From: Rhizobium sp. BK602
GTDB taxonomy: Bacteria > Pseudomonadota > Alphaproteobacteria > Rhizobiales > Rhizobiaceae
DNA: 64,000 bases
Reading direction: 5' to 3'
NCBI RefSeq assembly: GCF_014195095.1
Contig: NZ_JACIBC010000001.1
Coordinates: forward strand, 124,001 to 188,000
In this document: positions 1 through 7,607 of the stretch, piece after piece
Position numbering within the stretch: the first letter of the stretch is position 1
How the letters are laid out: each line of letters begins with the position of its first letter
The notes under the pieces: generated by a model
Database searches by the model: none
The model's input: only the letters and a program-made list of their open reading frames with translations
Told to the model about the DNA's origin: nothing
Translations under genes and position numbers: made by a program

Positions 1-475
1 TGGAGCAGCCGATCAGCGCGACGCGATCGCGGATGCGCAGATAGGGGAAGATGTGCCGATCTTCCCGCCATTCGGGCGGCGCATGGTCGCCTTGAACATA
101 GGGATACCAGGCTCGCATCGCCTTTTCATAGGCGCCCGGCACATAGGCATCGTGATTGCCGGGAACCACGGAGGTGAAGGCGGGATCGCCCACGGTTTTC
201 AGCCATTCGGCCGCCGTCTGGATCTCGATGCCGCTCGCCAGGTTGACGAGATCGCCGGTGACCGCGAGATGGTCGGCCTGCTTTGCCTTGATATCGTCGA
301 GAAGAAGATCGAGCGTATCGCCGAAAAGATGCTTGCGCCGGTTCCGGTGCCAGTTCACAAAACCGGTAATCCGCTTGGAAGCAAGTTCCCTGATGGAAAG
401 GCGTGGCAAAGGACCCAGATGAACGTCGGAGATATGCGCGAGCTTGAACATGGGATGAGACATAACCCAGTCCAT
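1..475 (-). CDS. Metallophosphoesterase, 3' end cut by window edge
   Basis: N-terminal 158 residues of a calcineurin-like metallophosphoesterase; the stop lies outside the window. The protein shows HISDVHL at residues 14-20, GDLVN at 74-78 and GNHD at 106-109, which are the ordered metal-binding signatures of the family (the Asp, His and Asn that hold a dinuclear metal centre). The family hydrolyses phosphomonoesters or diesters; the substrate here cannot be told. The start is uncertain: ATG codons at 475, 463 and 451 are all in frame and none has a clear ribosome binding site. I use the longest. It is divergent from the Nudix gene at 532, with a 56-base shared upstream region. Confidence 0.85.
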   Translation of the reverse strand, partial: MDWVMSHPMFKLAHISDVHLGPLPRLSIRELASKRITGFVNWHRNRRKHLFGDTLDLLLDDIKAKQADHLAVTGDLVNLASGIEIQTAAEWLKTVGDPAFTSVVPGNHDAYVPGAYEKAMRAWYPYVQGDHAPPEWREDRHIFPYLRIRDRVALIGCS

Positions 476-531
476 CGTCAAAACAAATACATCCGTTGCC
501 GGTCGATGGATCGTGACGGCGGAGCGGCGGC

Positions 532-1023
532 ATGAGCGGTCCCGAGCGCCTCGACGAACCGCGCCGGTGGTGGGAGAAACTGCTGGGCCGGATGCTGCAC
601 GCCTATTTCGCGCTGACCCGCAGCATGACCATGGGCGTGCGCGCGGCCTGCTTCGACGGAGAAGGTCGCATTTTCCTGGTCCGGCATTCCTATACGCCCG
701 GCTGGCATATGCCCGGCGGCGGCGTCGAGCGCCATGAGACGGTGGAGCAGGCGCTGGCGAAGGAATTGCGGGAGGAGGGCAATCTGGTGATTTCGGGGCG
801 GCCGCAGCTCTTCCATGTCTATTTCAACAACCGGACCAGCAAGCGCGATCACGTCGTTTTCTTCCGCGCGCAGGTGGAGCAGACCGCACCGCGCCGGCCG
901 GATAGCGAGATCGTCGAAAGCGGCTTCTTCGCGCTCGATGCCCTGCCGCCGGGGACGACCAAGGCGACCTACCGGCGGCTGAAAGAGCTGGAGGGCGGCG
1001 AGCCGCCGGCGAGCTATTGGTGA
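532..1023 (+). CDS. Nudix hydrolase-like protein, degenerate Nudix box
   Basis: 163-residue protein of the Nudix fold. The box lies at residues 62-84 and begins GGGVERHE. Compared with the consensus GX5EX7REUXEEXGU it has KELREEGN, so the Arg before the first catalytic Glu is Lys and the late Gly is Asn, while the Glu residues that bind metal are kept. The protein is probably a small Nudix hydrolase of unknown substrate, perhaps with altered activity. GGAG lies about 10 bases before the ATG. It ends at 1023, directly abutting the stop codon of the convergent glutathione transferase gene. Confidence 0.8.
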   Translation: MSGPERLDEPRRWWEKLLGRMLHAYFALTRSMTMGVRAACFDGEGRIFLVRHSYTPGWHMPGGGVERHETVEQALAKELREEGNLVISGRPQLFHVYFNNRTSKRDHVVFFRAQVEQTAPRRPDSEIVESGFFALDALPPGTTKATYRRLKELEGGEPPASYW

Positions 1024-2016
1024 CTATTCCGCCGCCTTCGTCAACCGCTCCCGCCCGTGTGGACGCGTGAGGTCCAGCTCGGGGCCGACCGGGACGATGC
1101 CGGTGGGATTGATCGTCCGGTGGCTGCGGTAATAATGATCCTTGATATGCCTGAAGTTGGTCGTCTCGGCGACACCGGGGACCTGATAGAGATCCCGCAG
1201 ATATCCCGAAAGGTTCGGATAGTCCTCGATGCGGCGGATGTTGCATTTGAAATGGCCGACATAGACGGCGTCGAAGCGGGCAAGCGTCGTGAATAGCCGC
1301 CAGTCGGCCTCGGTCAGGCGATCGCCTAGGAGGTAACGGCTCTTTTCCAGCCGCTGGTCGAGCCTGTCCAGGGTTTCGAACAGGCGCAGTACGCTCTGCT
1401 CATAGGCATCCTGCGCGGTGGCGAAGCCGGCCTTGTAGACGCCGTTGTTGACCGTGTCGTAGATGGTCTCGTTCAGCGCATCGATCTCTGCGCGAAGCTC
1501 CGAAAGGTAGAAATCATCCTTTGAGCCGGTCAGTCCGTCGAAGGCGCTGTTGAACATGCGGATGATCTCGGCGGATTCGTTGCTGACGATCGTACCGGTC
1601 TGCCTGTCCCAGAGGACTGGGACGGTGACGCGGCCGGAATAATGCGGATCGGCCTTGACGTAGATTTCCCATAGCGCCTTGGCGCCGAAGAGATGATCGA
1701 CCGTGCCGCCGTCCTTGTCTTTGAATTCCCAGCCGTTTTCCAGCATCAGCGGATCGACGATGGAAACGGAGATCAGCTCTTCGAGCTTCTTCAGCTTGCG
1801 GAAGATCAGGGTACGGTGCGCCCAGGGGCAGGCGAGCGAGACATAGAGATGATAGCGTCCGGCCTCCGCCTTGAAGCCGCCTGTGCCGCTCGGCCCGGCT
1901 GCGCCGTCGGCCGTGATCCAGTTGCGGAATTGCGATGCGGCGCGCTTGAAATGGCCTTTGGTTTCCTTCGTGTCGTACCAGACATCCTGCCAGACGCCAT
2001 CAACCAACATGCCCAT
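1024..2016 (-). CDS. Glutathione S-transferase, omega/YqjG (glutathionyl-hydroquinone reductase) type
   Basis: 330-residue protein of the omega-like GST family (YqjG/ECM4, glutathionyl-hydroquinone reductase). The catalytic motif CPWAHR is at residues 63-68; Cys63 is the redox Cys expected of the family, and the length matches the usual ~320-330. The C-terminal part is the all-helical GST domain. The known activity is glutathione-dependent reduction of glutathionyl-hydroquinones in the cytoplasm. I start at 2016 rather than the longer frame opening at 2091, because AAAGGA sits 8 bases before this ATG and family members begin MGxLxDGxW. It is convergent with the Nudix gene with no spacer. Its 5' side faces the GNAT gene across a 351-base gap. 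Confidence 0.9.
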   Translation of the reverse strand: MGMLVDGVWQDVWYDTKETKGHFKRAASQFRNWITADGAAGPSGTGGFKAEAGRYHLYVSLACPWAHRTLIFRKLKKLEELISVSIVDPLMLENGWEFKDKDGGTVDHLFGAKALWEIYVKADPHYSGRVTVPVLWDRQTGTIVSNESAEIIRMFNSAFDGLTGSKDDFYLSELRAEIDALNETIYDTVNNGVYKAGFATAQDAYEQSVLRLFETLDRLDQRLEKSRYLLGDRLTEADWRLFTTLARFDAVYVGHFKCNIRRIEDYPNLSGYLRDLYQVPGVAETTNFRHIKDHYYRSHRTINPTGIVPVGPELDLTRPHGRERLTKAAE

Positions 2017-2367
2017 TGTTCGATCCTTTCGGAATGCTGCGAATAACCCGGTTTCAAGATACGATATGATTCCGCAATTTCGAGGCGACAAACGCTGAAC
2101 AGTGTGTCGCGGGTAAGATCTCGGGCTGCGTGGGGGCGATCTTAAGGGATGGGCTATGCCCGAATCCCGACATGATCATGCATCAAGACATGGGCGCTTG
2201 AATTTTGCATTGGACGCGCCGGATATTTCCTGCTATCGGGCTTGTCACACTTTGAGGACCACTTGTCATGAAAGCAATCAGAAGCCTGCGACGACGCCGA
2301 TGATCCCGAACGCTCCACGAGCGCTTTCGAGAACCATCCCGTATGTCTATCTGGTTTCTGTGGTCTA
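2017..2367. other. Intergenic region, divergent promoters
   Basis: 351 bases between the divergent GST and GNAT genes. It should hold both promoters. I see one short inverted repeat, TAAGATC at 2114-2120 facing GATCTTA at 2138-2144, which could be an operator but is too short to be sure. No convincing gene is visible; the small reading frames overlap each other and lack ribosome binding sites or family motifs. Confidence 0.4.
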
Positions 2368-2937
2368 ATGTACAAGCACGATCTGGTCTACCTCACCGAG
2401 GATGCGTCGCACGACGCCGTTATCGAACTCATCAACGAAGAAGCATTTGGTCCCGGCCGGTTTACGCGCGCCGCGGCGCGGATTCGCGAGCAGGGCTCGC
2501 ATGACCGTTCGTTGTCCTTCATCTGCGCCGATGACGGCGAGACGATCGCCTCCGTGCGGATGACGCCGGTGCTGGCCGGTTCGGTCAAGGGTCATCTGCT
2601 CGGCCCGCTTGCCGTGCGTCCCTCGCACAAGAACAAAGGCATCGGCCGTGAGCTGGTGCGGATCGCCATCGAGGCGGCCAGGCGCAAGGGGTCGGAAGCC
2701 GTCATCCTGGTGGGCGATCCGCCTTATTACTGTCCGCTTGGTTTCGAGAAGGTCGCCTATAACGCGCTGACCTTTCCGGGGCCGGTCGATCCCAACCGGG
2801 TGCTTGTCGTGCCGATTGCCGCCGACACGCATGAGCGGCTGCAAGGCACGATCGCGTGGCGGGACGATGCCGCATCGGCCGCTGCCGATGAAGAGGTTTA
2901 CGACGATGATCTGCCGCCGGTGGCGATCGCAGTCTAG
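2368..2937 (+). CDS. GNAT family N-acetyltransferase (YhbS-like)
   Basis: 189-residue acetyltransferase of the COG3153/YhbS type. Motif A, LAVRPSHKNKGIGRELVR, is at residues 81-98 with the Gln/Arg-x-x-Gly-x-Gly-like KNKGIG acetyl-CoA pyrophosphate loop. A GDPPYYCPLGFEK segment follows, typical of this subgroup. The acceptor is unknown. The start codon is poorly supported because the bases before 2368 do not form a good ribosome binding site. The acidic tail (EEVYDDDLPP) is outside the domain. A strong terminator follows at 2971-2999, so it is probably transcribed alone. Confidence 0.85.
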   Translation: MYKHDLVYLTEDASHDAVIELINEEAFGPGRFTRAAARIREQGSHDRSLSFICADDGETIASVRMTPVLAGSVKGHLLGPLAVRPSHKNKGIGRELVRIAIEAARRKGSEAVILVGDPPYYCPLGFEKVAYNALTFPGPVDPNRVLVVPIAADTHERLQGTIAWRDDAASAAADEEVYDDDLPPVAIAV

Positions 2938-2970
2938 TTTCCGCAATTTCCACAGGCTTGGCCGAATGCC

Positions 2971-2999
2971 GCCCGCGTGTTCCCCACGCGGGCGTTTTT
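2971..2999 (+). terminator. Intrinsic terminator after the GNAT gene
   Basis: A perfect 9-bp stem, GCCCGCGTG (2971-2979) with CACGCGGGC (2985-2993), has a 5-base loop and is followed by GTTTTT. It lies 33 bases past the stop of the GNAT gene and before phoX. Confidence 0.85.
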
Positions 3000-3006
3000 C
3001 ATCTAC

Positions 3007-3024
3007 CTGTCATATGGCGAACCT
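3007..3024 (+). promoter_or_regulatory. Possible Pho box (one good half-site) before phoX
   Basis: CTGTCAT at 3007-3013 exactly matches the rhizobial PhoB half-site. The element should repeat after a 4-base spacer, but the second half here (CGAACCT) matches at only 3 of 7 positions. It lies about 60 bases before the start of a phosphatase that is usually under phosphate control, which is why I report it. Confidence 0.35.
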
Positions 3025-3076
3025 AGAGTTTTGCTCGTTCTGATGAAGAGCAATTGCGAAACTTGGGGGTAATGCA

Positions 3077-5068
3077 ATGACCGGAAATCTCACGCAAAAG
3101 GATATATTCCCGACCAGTCAGCTCGAGGATGCCGACAGGGAAGGCCACAACTGTACCGACAATCCGACCATGGGGGAAATCATCGGACGCCGCTTTTCGC
3201 GGCGGGGTTTCCTGCAGGGCTCGCTTGCCGTTTCCGCCATCGCCGCAACGGTGGGGCCTGTTGCATTGCTGAGCGCGGAAAAGGCACGCGCTGCCGGCGG
3301 TTCGGCCTTCGTCTTCAAGGAAGTCGAAGCCGGGGTCGATGCCGATCATCATGTCGCCGAAGGCTACGACGCCAATGTGCTGCTGCGCTGGGGCGACGCG
3401 CTCTTTGCCGATTCACCGGCTTTCGATCCGAAGAACCAGACCGCCGAGGCGCAGCGCCGCCAGTTCGGCTACAACAACGACTATGTCGGCTATATTCCGC
3501 TGGAGGGCTCCTCCGAACACGGTCTGCTGGTGGTCAACCACGAATATACCAATCCGCACCTGATGTTTCCGGGCCTGGTGACGATTGCCGACGGCAAGAT
3601 CAAGCAGGCGCCACTGAGCAAGGAACAGGTGGATATCGAAATGGCCGCGCATGGCGGCACCATCGTCGAAATCCGTAAGGTGGACGGCCGTTGGCAGGTC
3701 GTGCCCGACGGCAAGTATAATCGCCGCATCACCGCGACGACTGAGATGCGGTTGACCGGTCCGGCGGCCGGAAATGACCGGCTGAAGACCGCGGCCGACG
3801 CGACCGGCGCCAAGGTTTTCGGCACGCTGAACAATTGCGCCGGCGGCGTCACGCCCTGGGGCACCTACATCATGGCCGAGGAGAACTTCCATGGCTATTT
3901 CTCCGGCAAGCTGCCGGAAGGCCATAAGGAAGCCGCCAACTACAAGCGTTACGGCGTGCCGGAGGGCAGCTACGAATGGGCGAACTTCTACGATCGCTTC
4001 GATCTGTCGAAGGAGCCGCACGAGCCGAACCGCTATGGCTGGGTGGTCGAGGTGGACGTGCTCGATCCGCAGTCAGTGCCGAAGAAGCGCACGGCGCTCG
4101 GCCGGGTGAAGCATGAAGGTGCTGCCAATATCGTCTCCAAGGATGGCCGCGTGGTCCTCTATCTCGGTGACGACGAGCGCTTCGATTATGTCTACAAGTT
4201 CGTGACCGCCGGCGCCTATAATGCCGCCGACCGCGCCGCCAATCTCGAGTTGCTCGACAACGGCACGCTCTACGTCGCCAAGTTCGCCGAGGACGGCACG
4301 CTCGCCTGGCTGCCGCTGACCTTCGGCCAGGGGCCGCTGACAGCGGAAAACGGCTTTGCCAGCCAGGCCGACGTGCTGATCGAGACGCGCCGCGCGGCAG
4401 ACCTGCTCGGCGCGACCAAGATGGACCGGCCGGAAGACATCGAACCCAATGCGGTCAACGGCAAGGTCTATGTGATGCTGACCAACAACAGCAAGCGCAA
4501 GGCCGATCAGGTCGATCCCGCCAATCCGCGCGCCGACAATGCCTTCGGTCACATCATCGAGATCAGCGAGGATGACGGTGTCTTCTCCGCGACCAAGGGC
4601 AAGTGGGAAGTGCTGCTGAAGTGCGGCGATCCTTCCGTTGCCAATGTCGGCGCCTCCTTCTCGACCGAGACGACGAAGAACGGCTGGTTCGGCATGCCGG
4701 ACAACTGTTCGATCGACGCCGCCGGCCGTCTCTGGGTGGCGACCGACGGCAACAGCAACAAGGCGACCGGCCGCACCGACGGCCTCTGGGCTGTCGATAC
4801 GGAAGGTGCCGCGCGGGCAACCTCGAAGCTGTTCTACCGGGTGCCGGTCGGCGCCGAACTATGCGGCCCGCTGTTCCTGCCCGACGACCGGACGGCCTTC
4901 GTCGCCGTGCAGCATCCGGGTGACGGCGGCGACGACTGGTCGGGTCATGGCCGTCCGTCCTACTACGAGGACTTGTCGACGCGCTGGCCGGACTTCAAGC
5001 CGGACATGCCGGTGCGTCCCGCCGTGGTGGCCATCACCAAGACCGGCGGCGGCAAGATCGCCGTCTAA
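3077..5068 (+). CDS. phoX: PhoX-family (DUF839) phosphatase, Tat-exported
   Basis: 663-residue protein of the PhoX/DUF839 family, periplasmic Ca/Fe-dependent alkaline phosphatases that release phosphate from organic esters. A twin-arginine signal SRRGFLQ is at residues 41-47, followed by a hydrophobic stretch and a likely cleavage after ALLSAEKARA near residue 72. The long N-terminal part before the twin Arg is normal for this family. The mature region contains the family's characteristic stretches such as WGTYIMAEEN, NRYGWVVEVD and FGMPDNCSID. GGGGG precedes the ATG. A terminator follows at 5088-5124, so it is monocistronic. A partial Pho box upstream fits phosphate regulation but is weak. 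Confidence 0.9.
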   Translation: MTGNLTQKDIFPTSQLEDADREGHNCTDNPTMGEIIGRRFSRRGFLQGSLAVSAIAATVGPVALLSAEKARAAGGSAFVFKEVEAGVDADHHVAEGYDANVLLRWGDALFADSPAFDPKNQTAEAQRRQFGYNNDYVGYIPLEGSSEHGLLVVNHEYTNPHLMFPGLVTIADGKIKQAPLSKEQVDIEMAAHGGTIVEIRKVDGRWQVVPDGKYNRRITATTEMRLTGPAAGNDRLKTAADATGAKVFGTLNNCAGGVTPWGTYIMAEENFHGYFSGKLPEGHKEAANYKRYGVPEGSYEWANFYDRFDLSKEPHEPNRYGWVVEVDVLDPQSVPKKRTALGRVKHEGAANIVSKDGRVVLYLGDDERFDYVYKFVTAGAYNAADRAANLELLDNGTLYVAKFAEDGTLAWLPLTFGQGPLTAENGFASQADVLIETRRAADLLGATKMDRPEDIEPNAVNGKVYVMLTNNSKRKADQVDPANPRADNAFGHIIEISEDDGVFSATKGKWEVLLKCGDPSVANVGASFSTETTKNGWFGMPDNCSIDAAGRLWVATDGNSNKATGRTDGLWAVDTEGAARATSKLFYRVPVGAELCGPLFLPDDRTAFVAVQHPGDGGDDWSGHGRPSYYEDLSTRWPDFKPDMPVRPAVVAITKTGGGKIAV

Positions 5069-5087
5069 GATATTGTAAGGAGTAGAT

Positions 5088-5124
5088 TATCGCCCCGTCG
5101 GCATCAGCGGGGCGATAGTTTTTT
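5088..5124 (+). terminator. Intrinsic terminator of phoX, inside the end of the GNAT gene
   Basis: TATCGCCCCG (5088-5097) pairs perfectly with CGGGGCGATA (5108-5117), followed by GTTTTTT. The right arm and T run are also the last codons of the convergent acetyltransferase gene, which ends at 5104: on the minus strand the arm and T run read Lys-Lys-Leu-Ser-Pro-Arg-stop. Confidence 0.85.
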
Positions 5125-5529
5125 CTGCAGGAAATAGCGGCTGCGGCCGGCGGGAAATTCCGGGAGTTCGCCGAAGATGGCGTAACCCTGCCGCTGATAG
5201 GCGCGCAAAGCCTGCGGGTTGAAAGTATCGATCCAGGCGCCGTGGCAGCCGCGCGCGATCGCCTCGGTTTCGGCCGCGTCCAGCAGCTTGCCGGCCATGC
5301 CCTGGCCGCGAAGCGTCTCCGGTACGAACAGCCACGCGGTGAACAGCCAGCCCCAGGCCGTATAGCCCGAGATGCCGCCGATGGCATTGCCGCCTTCATC
5401 GCGGATCAGCACGGCAAGCGCGCGCCGGGCCGAGGGGCCGACATCGGCCGCGTTGAAGGCGGTCAGGCCGTCGCTGATCGCCGCGAGATCGCTTTCGCAA
5501 GGGGTGTCCGTTACATCGAGCCGTGTCAT
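5104..5529 (-). CDS. GNAT family N-acetyltransferase
   Basis: 141-residue acetyltransferase. Motif A is at residues 70-81 (PETLRGQGMAGK) with the Arg-Gly-Gln-Gly acetyl-CoA loop, and a C-terminal ALRAYQRQGY motif B follows. The acceptor is unknown. I start at 5529 rather than at the earlier in-frame codon inside the upstream gene, because GGTGA lies just before this ATG and the leading residues otherwise have no counterpart in the fold. The ribosome binding site overlaps the stop of the preceding 690-residue membrane protein gene (4-base gap), so it is the last gene of the MoxR operon. Its 3' end coincides with the phoX terminator hairpin. Confidence 0.85.
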   Translation of the reverse strand: MTRLDVTDTPCESDLAAISDGLTAFNAADVGPSARRALAVLIRDEGGNAIGGISGYTAWGWLFTAWLFVPETLRGQGMAGKLLDAAETEAIARGCHGAWIDTFNPQALRAYQRQGYAIFGELPEFPAGRSRYFLQKKLSPR

Positions 5530-5533
5530 GGGT

Positions 5534-7606
5534 TCACCGTCCCTCGCGCCACCACATGGCCGAGAAGGCGAAGAGGAGGGCGGCAAGACCGGCAAAGCCC
5601 GCAAAGAGCGGCAGGTTGTTGATACCCTTCAAGATGGTCTCGTCGGTCATGCGGATGGTCAGGCGCTGATTATCGGCTATACGCACGGCGCCGCGCACCG
5701 GCAGGATCGGCGGGACGGTGACGCCGCCATTCGAAGCGGCGACGCGCGTGACGAGCCCCTTGGTCTTCTCCGCGAGTGGCTTCAGCGTCTCCGTCGTCGA
5801 GATCATCGCCTTGAATTCGAGCGCGTCGACGGCACCGACATGCACCAGCGTCGAGAGAGTGCCGTTGCTGATCTGATAGAGCCCGATCTCATCCATGTGT
5901 TTCTCGGCCTGATAGAGGCCCGGCTGGGCTTGGTGCAATGCCAGGGTCTGCGTCTTGCCGGAGGGCGAGCGGATGGTGGCGGGGCCGGGATCGTCGCCGA
6001 TGGTCTGACGGGTCACTTCCAGGGTGCGGCCGGCGGCGCGCGCGGTCAGCGCCTCTTCCTCCAGCGCCGGCTCCTTCAGCAGCCAATGGGCGATGCGGCG
6101 ATAGAGCGATACGTGCGGTCCGCCGCCTTCGAAGCCGCGCGCCCACAGCCAGCCTTCGTCGGAGAGCAGCATGGCGACGCGGCCCTGGCCGACGCGGTTC
6201 AGCACCAGCAGCGGATTGTTGTCGGCGCCGACCATCACCGTCTGGCCCCGCGGTTTCTCGACATCGACGCTGCGGAACCAGCGGCCCCAATGCGGCGGCT
6301 CGGTCTCCGATCCGTCGAGGCCGCGCGTGACCGGATGCTTGCGGCCCTGATCCGACAGGCGCGGATAGAAGGGTTTCTCGATCATCTGCCCGGTCGGCTC
6401 GGCCGGCAGCACCGACGAAAGCGGCGTCAACGCGATCGAATTGCCGGCCGCGTGTTCGGGCCCGGCGGCCACCAGCAGGGCGCCGCCATTTTCGACATAT
6501 TGGGCCATGTAATCATAATAGATCGTCGGCAGGACGTTCGGACGGTCCTGATAGCGATCGAAAATGATCAGGTCGAAGGAGTTGATCTTGTCGACGAAGA
6601 GTTCGCGTGTCGGGAAAGCGATCAGCGACAACTCATTGATCGGCGTGCCGTCCTGCTTGTCTGGCGGCCGCAGGATGGTGAAGTGCACGAGGTCGACGGA
6701 GGCGTCCGATTTCAGCAGGTTGCGCCAGGCGCGCTCACCGGCATGCGGCTCGCCGGAGACCAGCAGCACGCGCATGTTCTGGCGGATCCCTTCGATCAGC
6801 TGGACGGTGCGGTTGTTGACGGGGGTGACCTCGCCGGGCACTTCGGCAACGGCGAATTCGAGCACGTTGTTGCCGGCGCGCGGCACCTTGAAGCTGAAGG
6901 GCGTGTCCTGGCCGGGTGTGGCCTGCAGCGTGGCGATCTCGTCGCCATTCATCTTGACGGTGACGGCCGCTGTGCCGCCGGGGCTCTTGCCGTCATCCAC
7001 GACGCGCAGCACGAGCTGTTGCTCGTCATTGACGATGCCGAAGCGCGGCGCGCGCGCCACCTCGATACGCCGGTCGAACTCGTCCGGCTTGCCGGTGATC
7101 AGCCCGTGGATCGGCGCGTCGAAGCCGAGCGCCTGGTTGACGCCGGGAATATCGTGGATCTGGCCGTCGGTCAGGAAGATCGCACCGCCGACGCGGGCGG
7201 GCGGGACATCGGCGATCGCCGAGGAGAGGGCGGCAAAAAGCCGTGTCGAGGGAGACTCGGATTCGGCCGGTTCGCGCACCTCGACGATACGCGGCTCGAT
7301 GCGGGGGAACTGCGCCAGACGATCCTTCAACTCCTCCAGGGCCTCGTCGGTCATCTTGATGCGCTCGGGCGTCTGCTGGCTCAGGCTGCGATCGACGATG
7401 ACGGGAACGATGGTCGACAGCTGGTCGCGGTCCTCCTGCATCAGCACGGGATTGGCGAGCGCTGCCAGGAGGGCGAAGGCTGCGGCCATGCGTATCCAGC
7501 CGCCGCGCATGCGCCGGAAGATCGCCAGCGCCGCAATGGCAAGCGTCAGCACTGCAAGTGCGGCGAGAACGGGCCAGGGCAGGAAGGGGGCGAAACCGAT
7601 ATTCAT
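5534..7606 (-). CDS. Large membrane protein of the MoxR operon, amidotransferase/VWA-like
   Basis: 690-residue protein of unknown function found with MoxR/DUF58/DUF4159 genes. Two transmembrane helices lie near residues 10-29 and 38-54, then a long extracytoplasmic part, and a last helper helix near 665-683 ends in a short basic tail. The sequence IVPVIVDRSLSQQ near residue 65 resembles a von Willebrand type A strand with a partly kept DxSxS, and GGAIFLTDGQ near 140 a later strand of that fold. A middle region (FDLIIFDRYQ, GGALLVAAGP) looks like the glutamine-amidotransferase-like fold seen in such operons, without a recognisable Cys-His-Glu triad. It starts one base after the stop of the DUF4159 gene, so the two are translationally coupled. 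Confidence 0.8.
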   Translation of the reverse strand: MNIGFAPFLPWPVLAALAVLTLAIAALAIFRRMRGGWIRMAAAFALLAALANPVLMQEDRDQLSTIVPVIVDRSLSQQTPERIKMTDEALEELKDRLAQFPRIEPRIVEVREPAESESPSTRLFAALSSAIADVPPARVGGAIFLTDGQIHDIPGVNQALGFDAPIHGLITGKPDEFDRRIEVARAPRFGIVNDEQQLVLRVVDDGKSPGGTAAVTVKMNGDEIATLQATPGQDTPFSFKVPRAGNNVLEFAVAEVPGEVTPVNNRTVQLIEGIRQNMRVLLVSGEPHAGERAWRNLLKSDASVDLVHFTILRPPDKQDGTPINELSLIAFPTRELFVDKINSFDLIIFDRYQDRPNVLPTIYYDYMAQYVENGGALLVAAGPEHAAGNSIALTPLSSVLPAEPTGQMIEKPFYPRLSDQGRKHPVTRGLDGSETEPPHWGRWFRSVDVEKPRGQTVMVGADNNPLLVLNRVGQGRVAMLLSDEGWLWARGFEGGGPHVSLYRRIAHWLLKEPALEEEALTARAAGRTLEVTRQTIGDDPGPATIRSPSGKTQTLALHQAQPGLYQAEKHMDEIGLYQISNGTLSTLVHVGAVDALEFKAMISTTETLKPLAEKTKGLVTRVAASNGGVTVPPILPVRGAVRIADNQRLTIRMTDETILKGINNLPLFAGFAGLAALLFAFSAMWWREGR

Positions 7607-7607
7607 C

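Noticed and set aside
2268..2303. An 11-codon ORF ending in four Arg codons before the GNAT gene
   Set aside because: It has a fair GAGGA 9 bases upstream, but no complementary segments or terminator-like structure accompany it, and the chance of such a short ORF is high.
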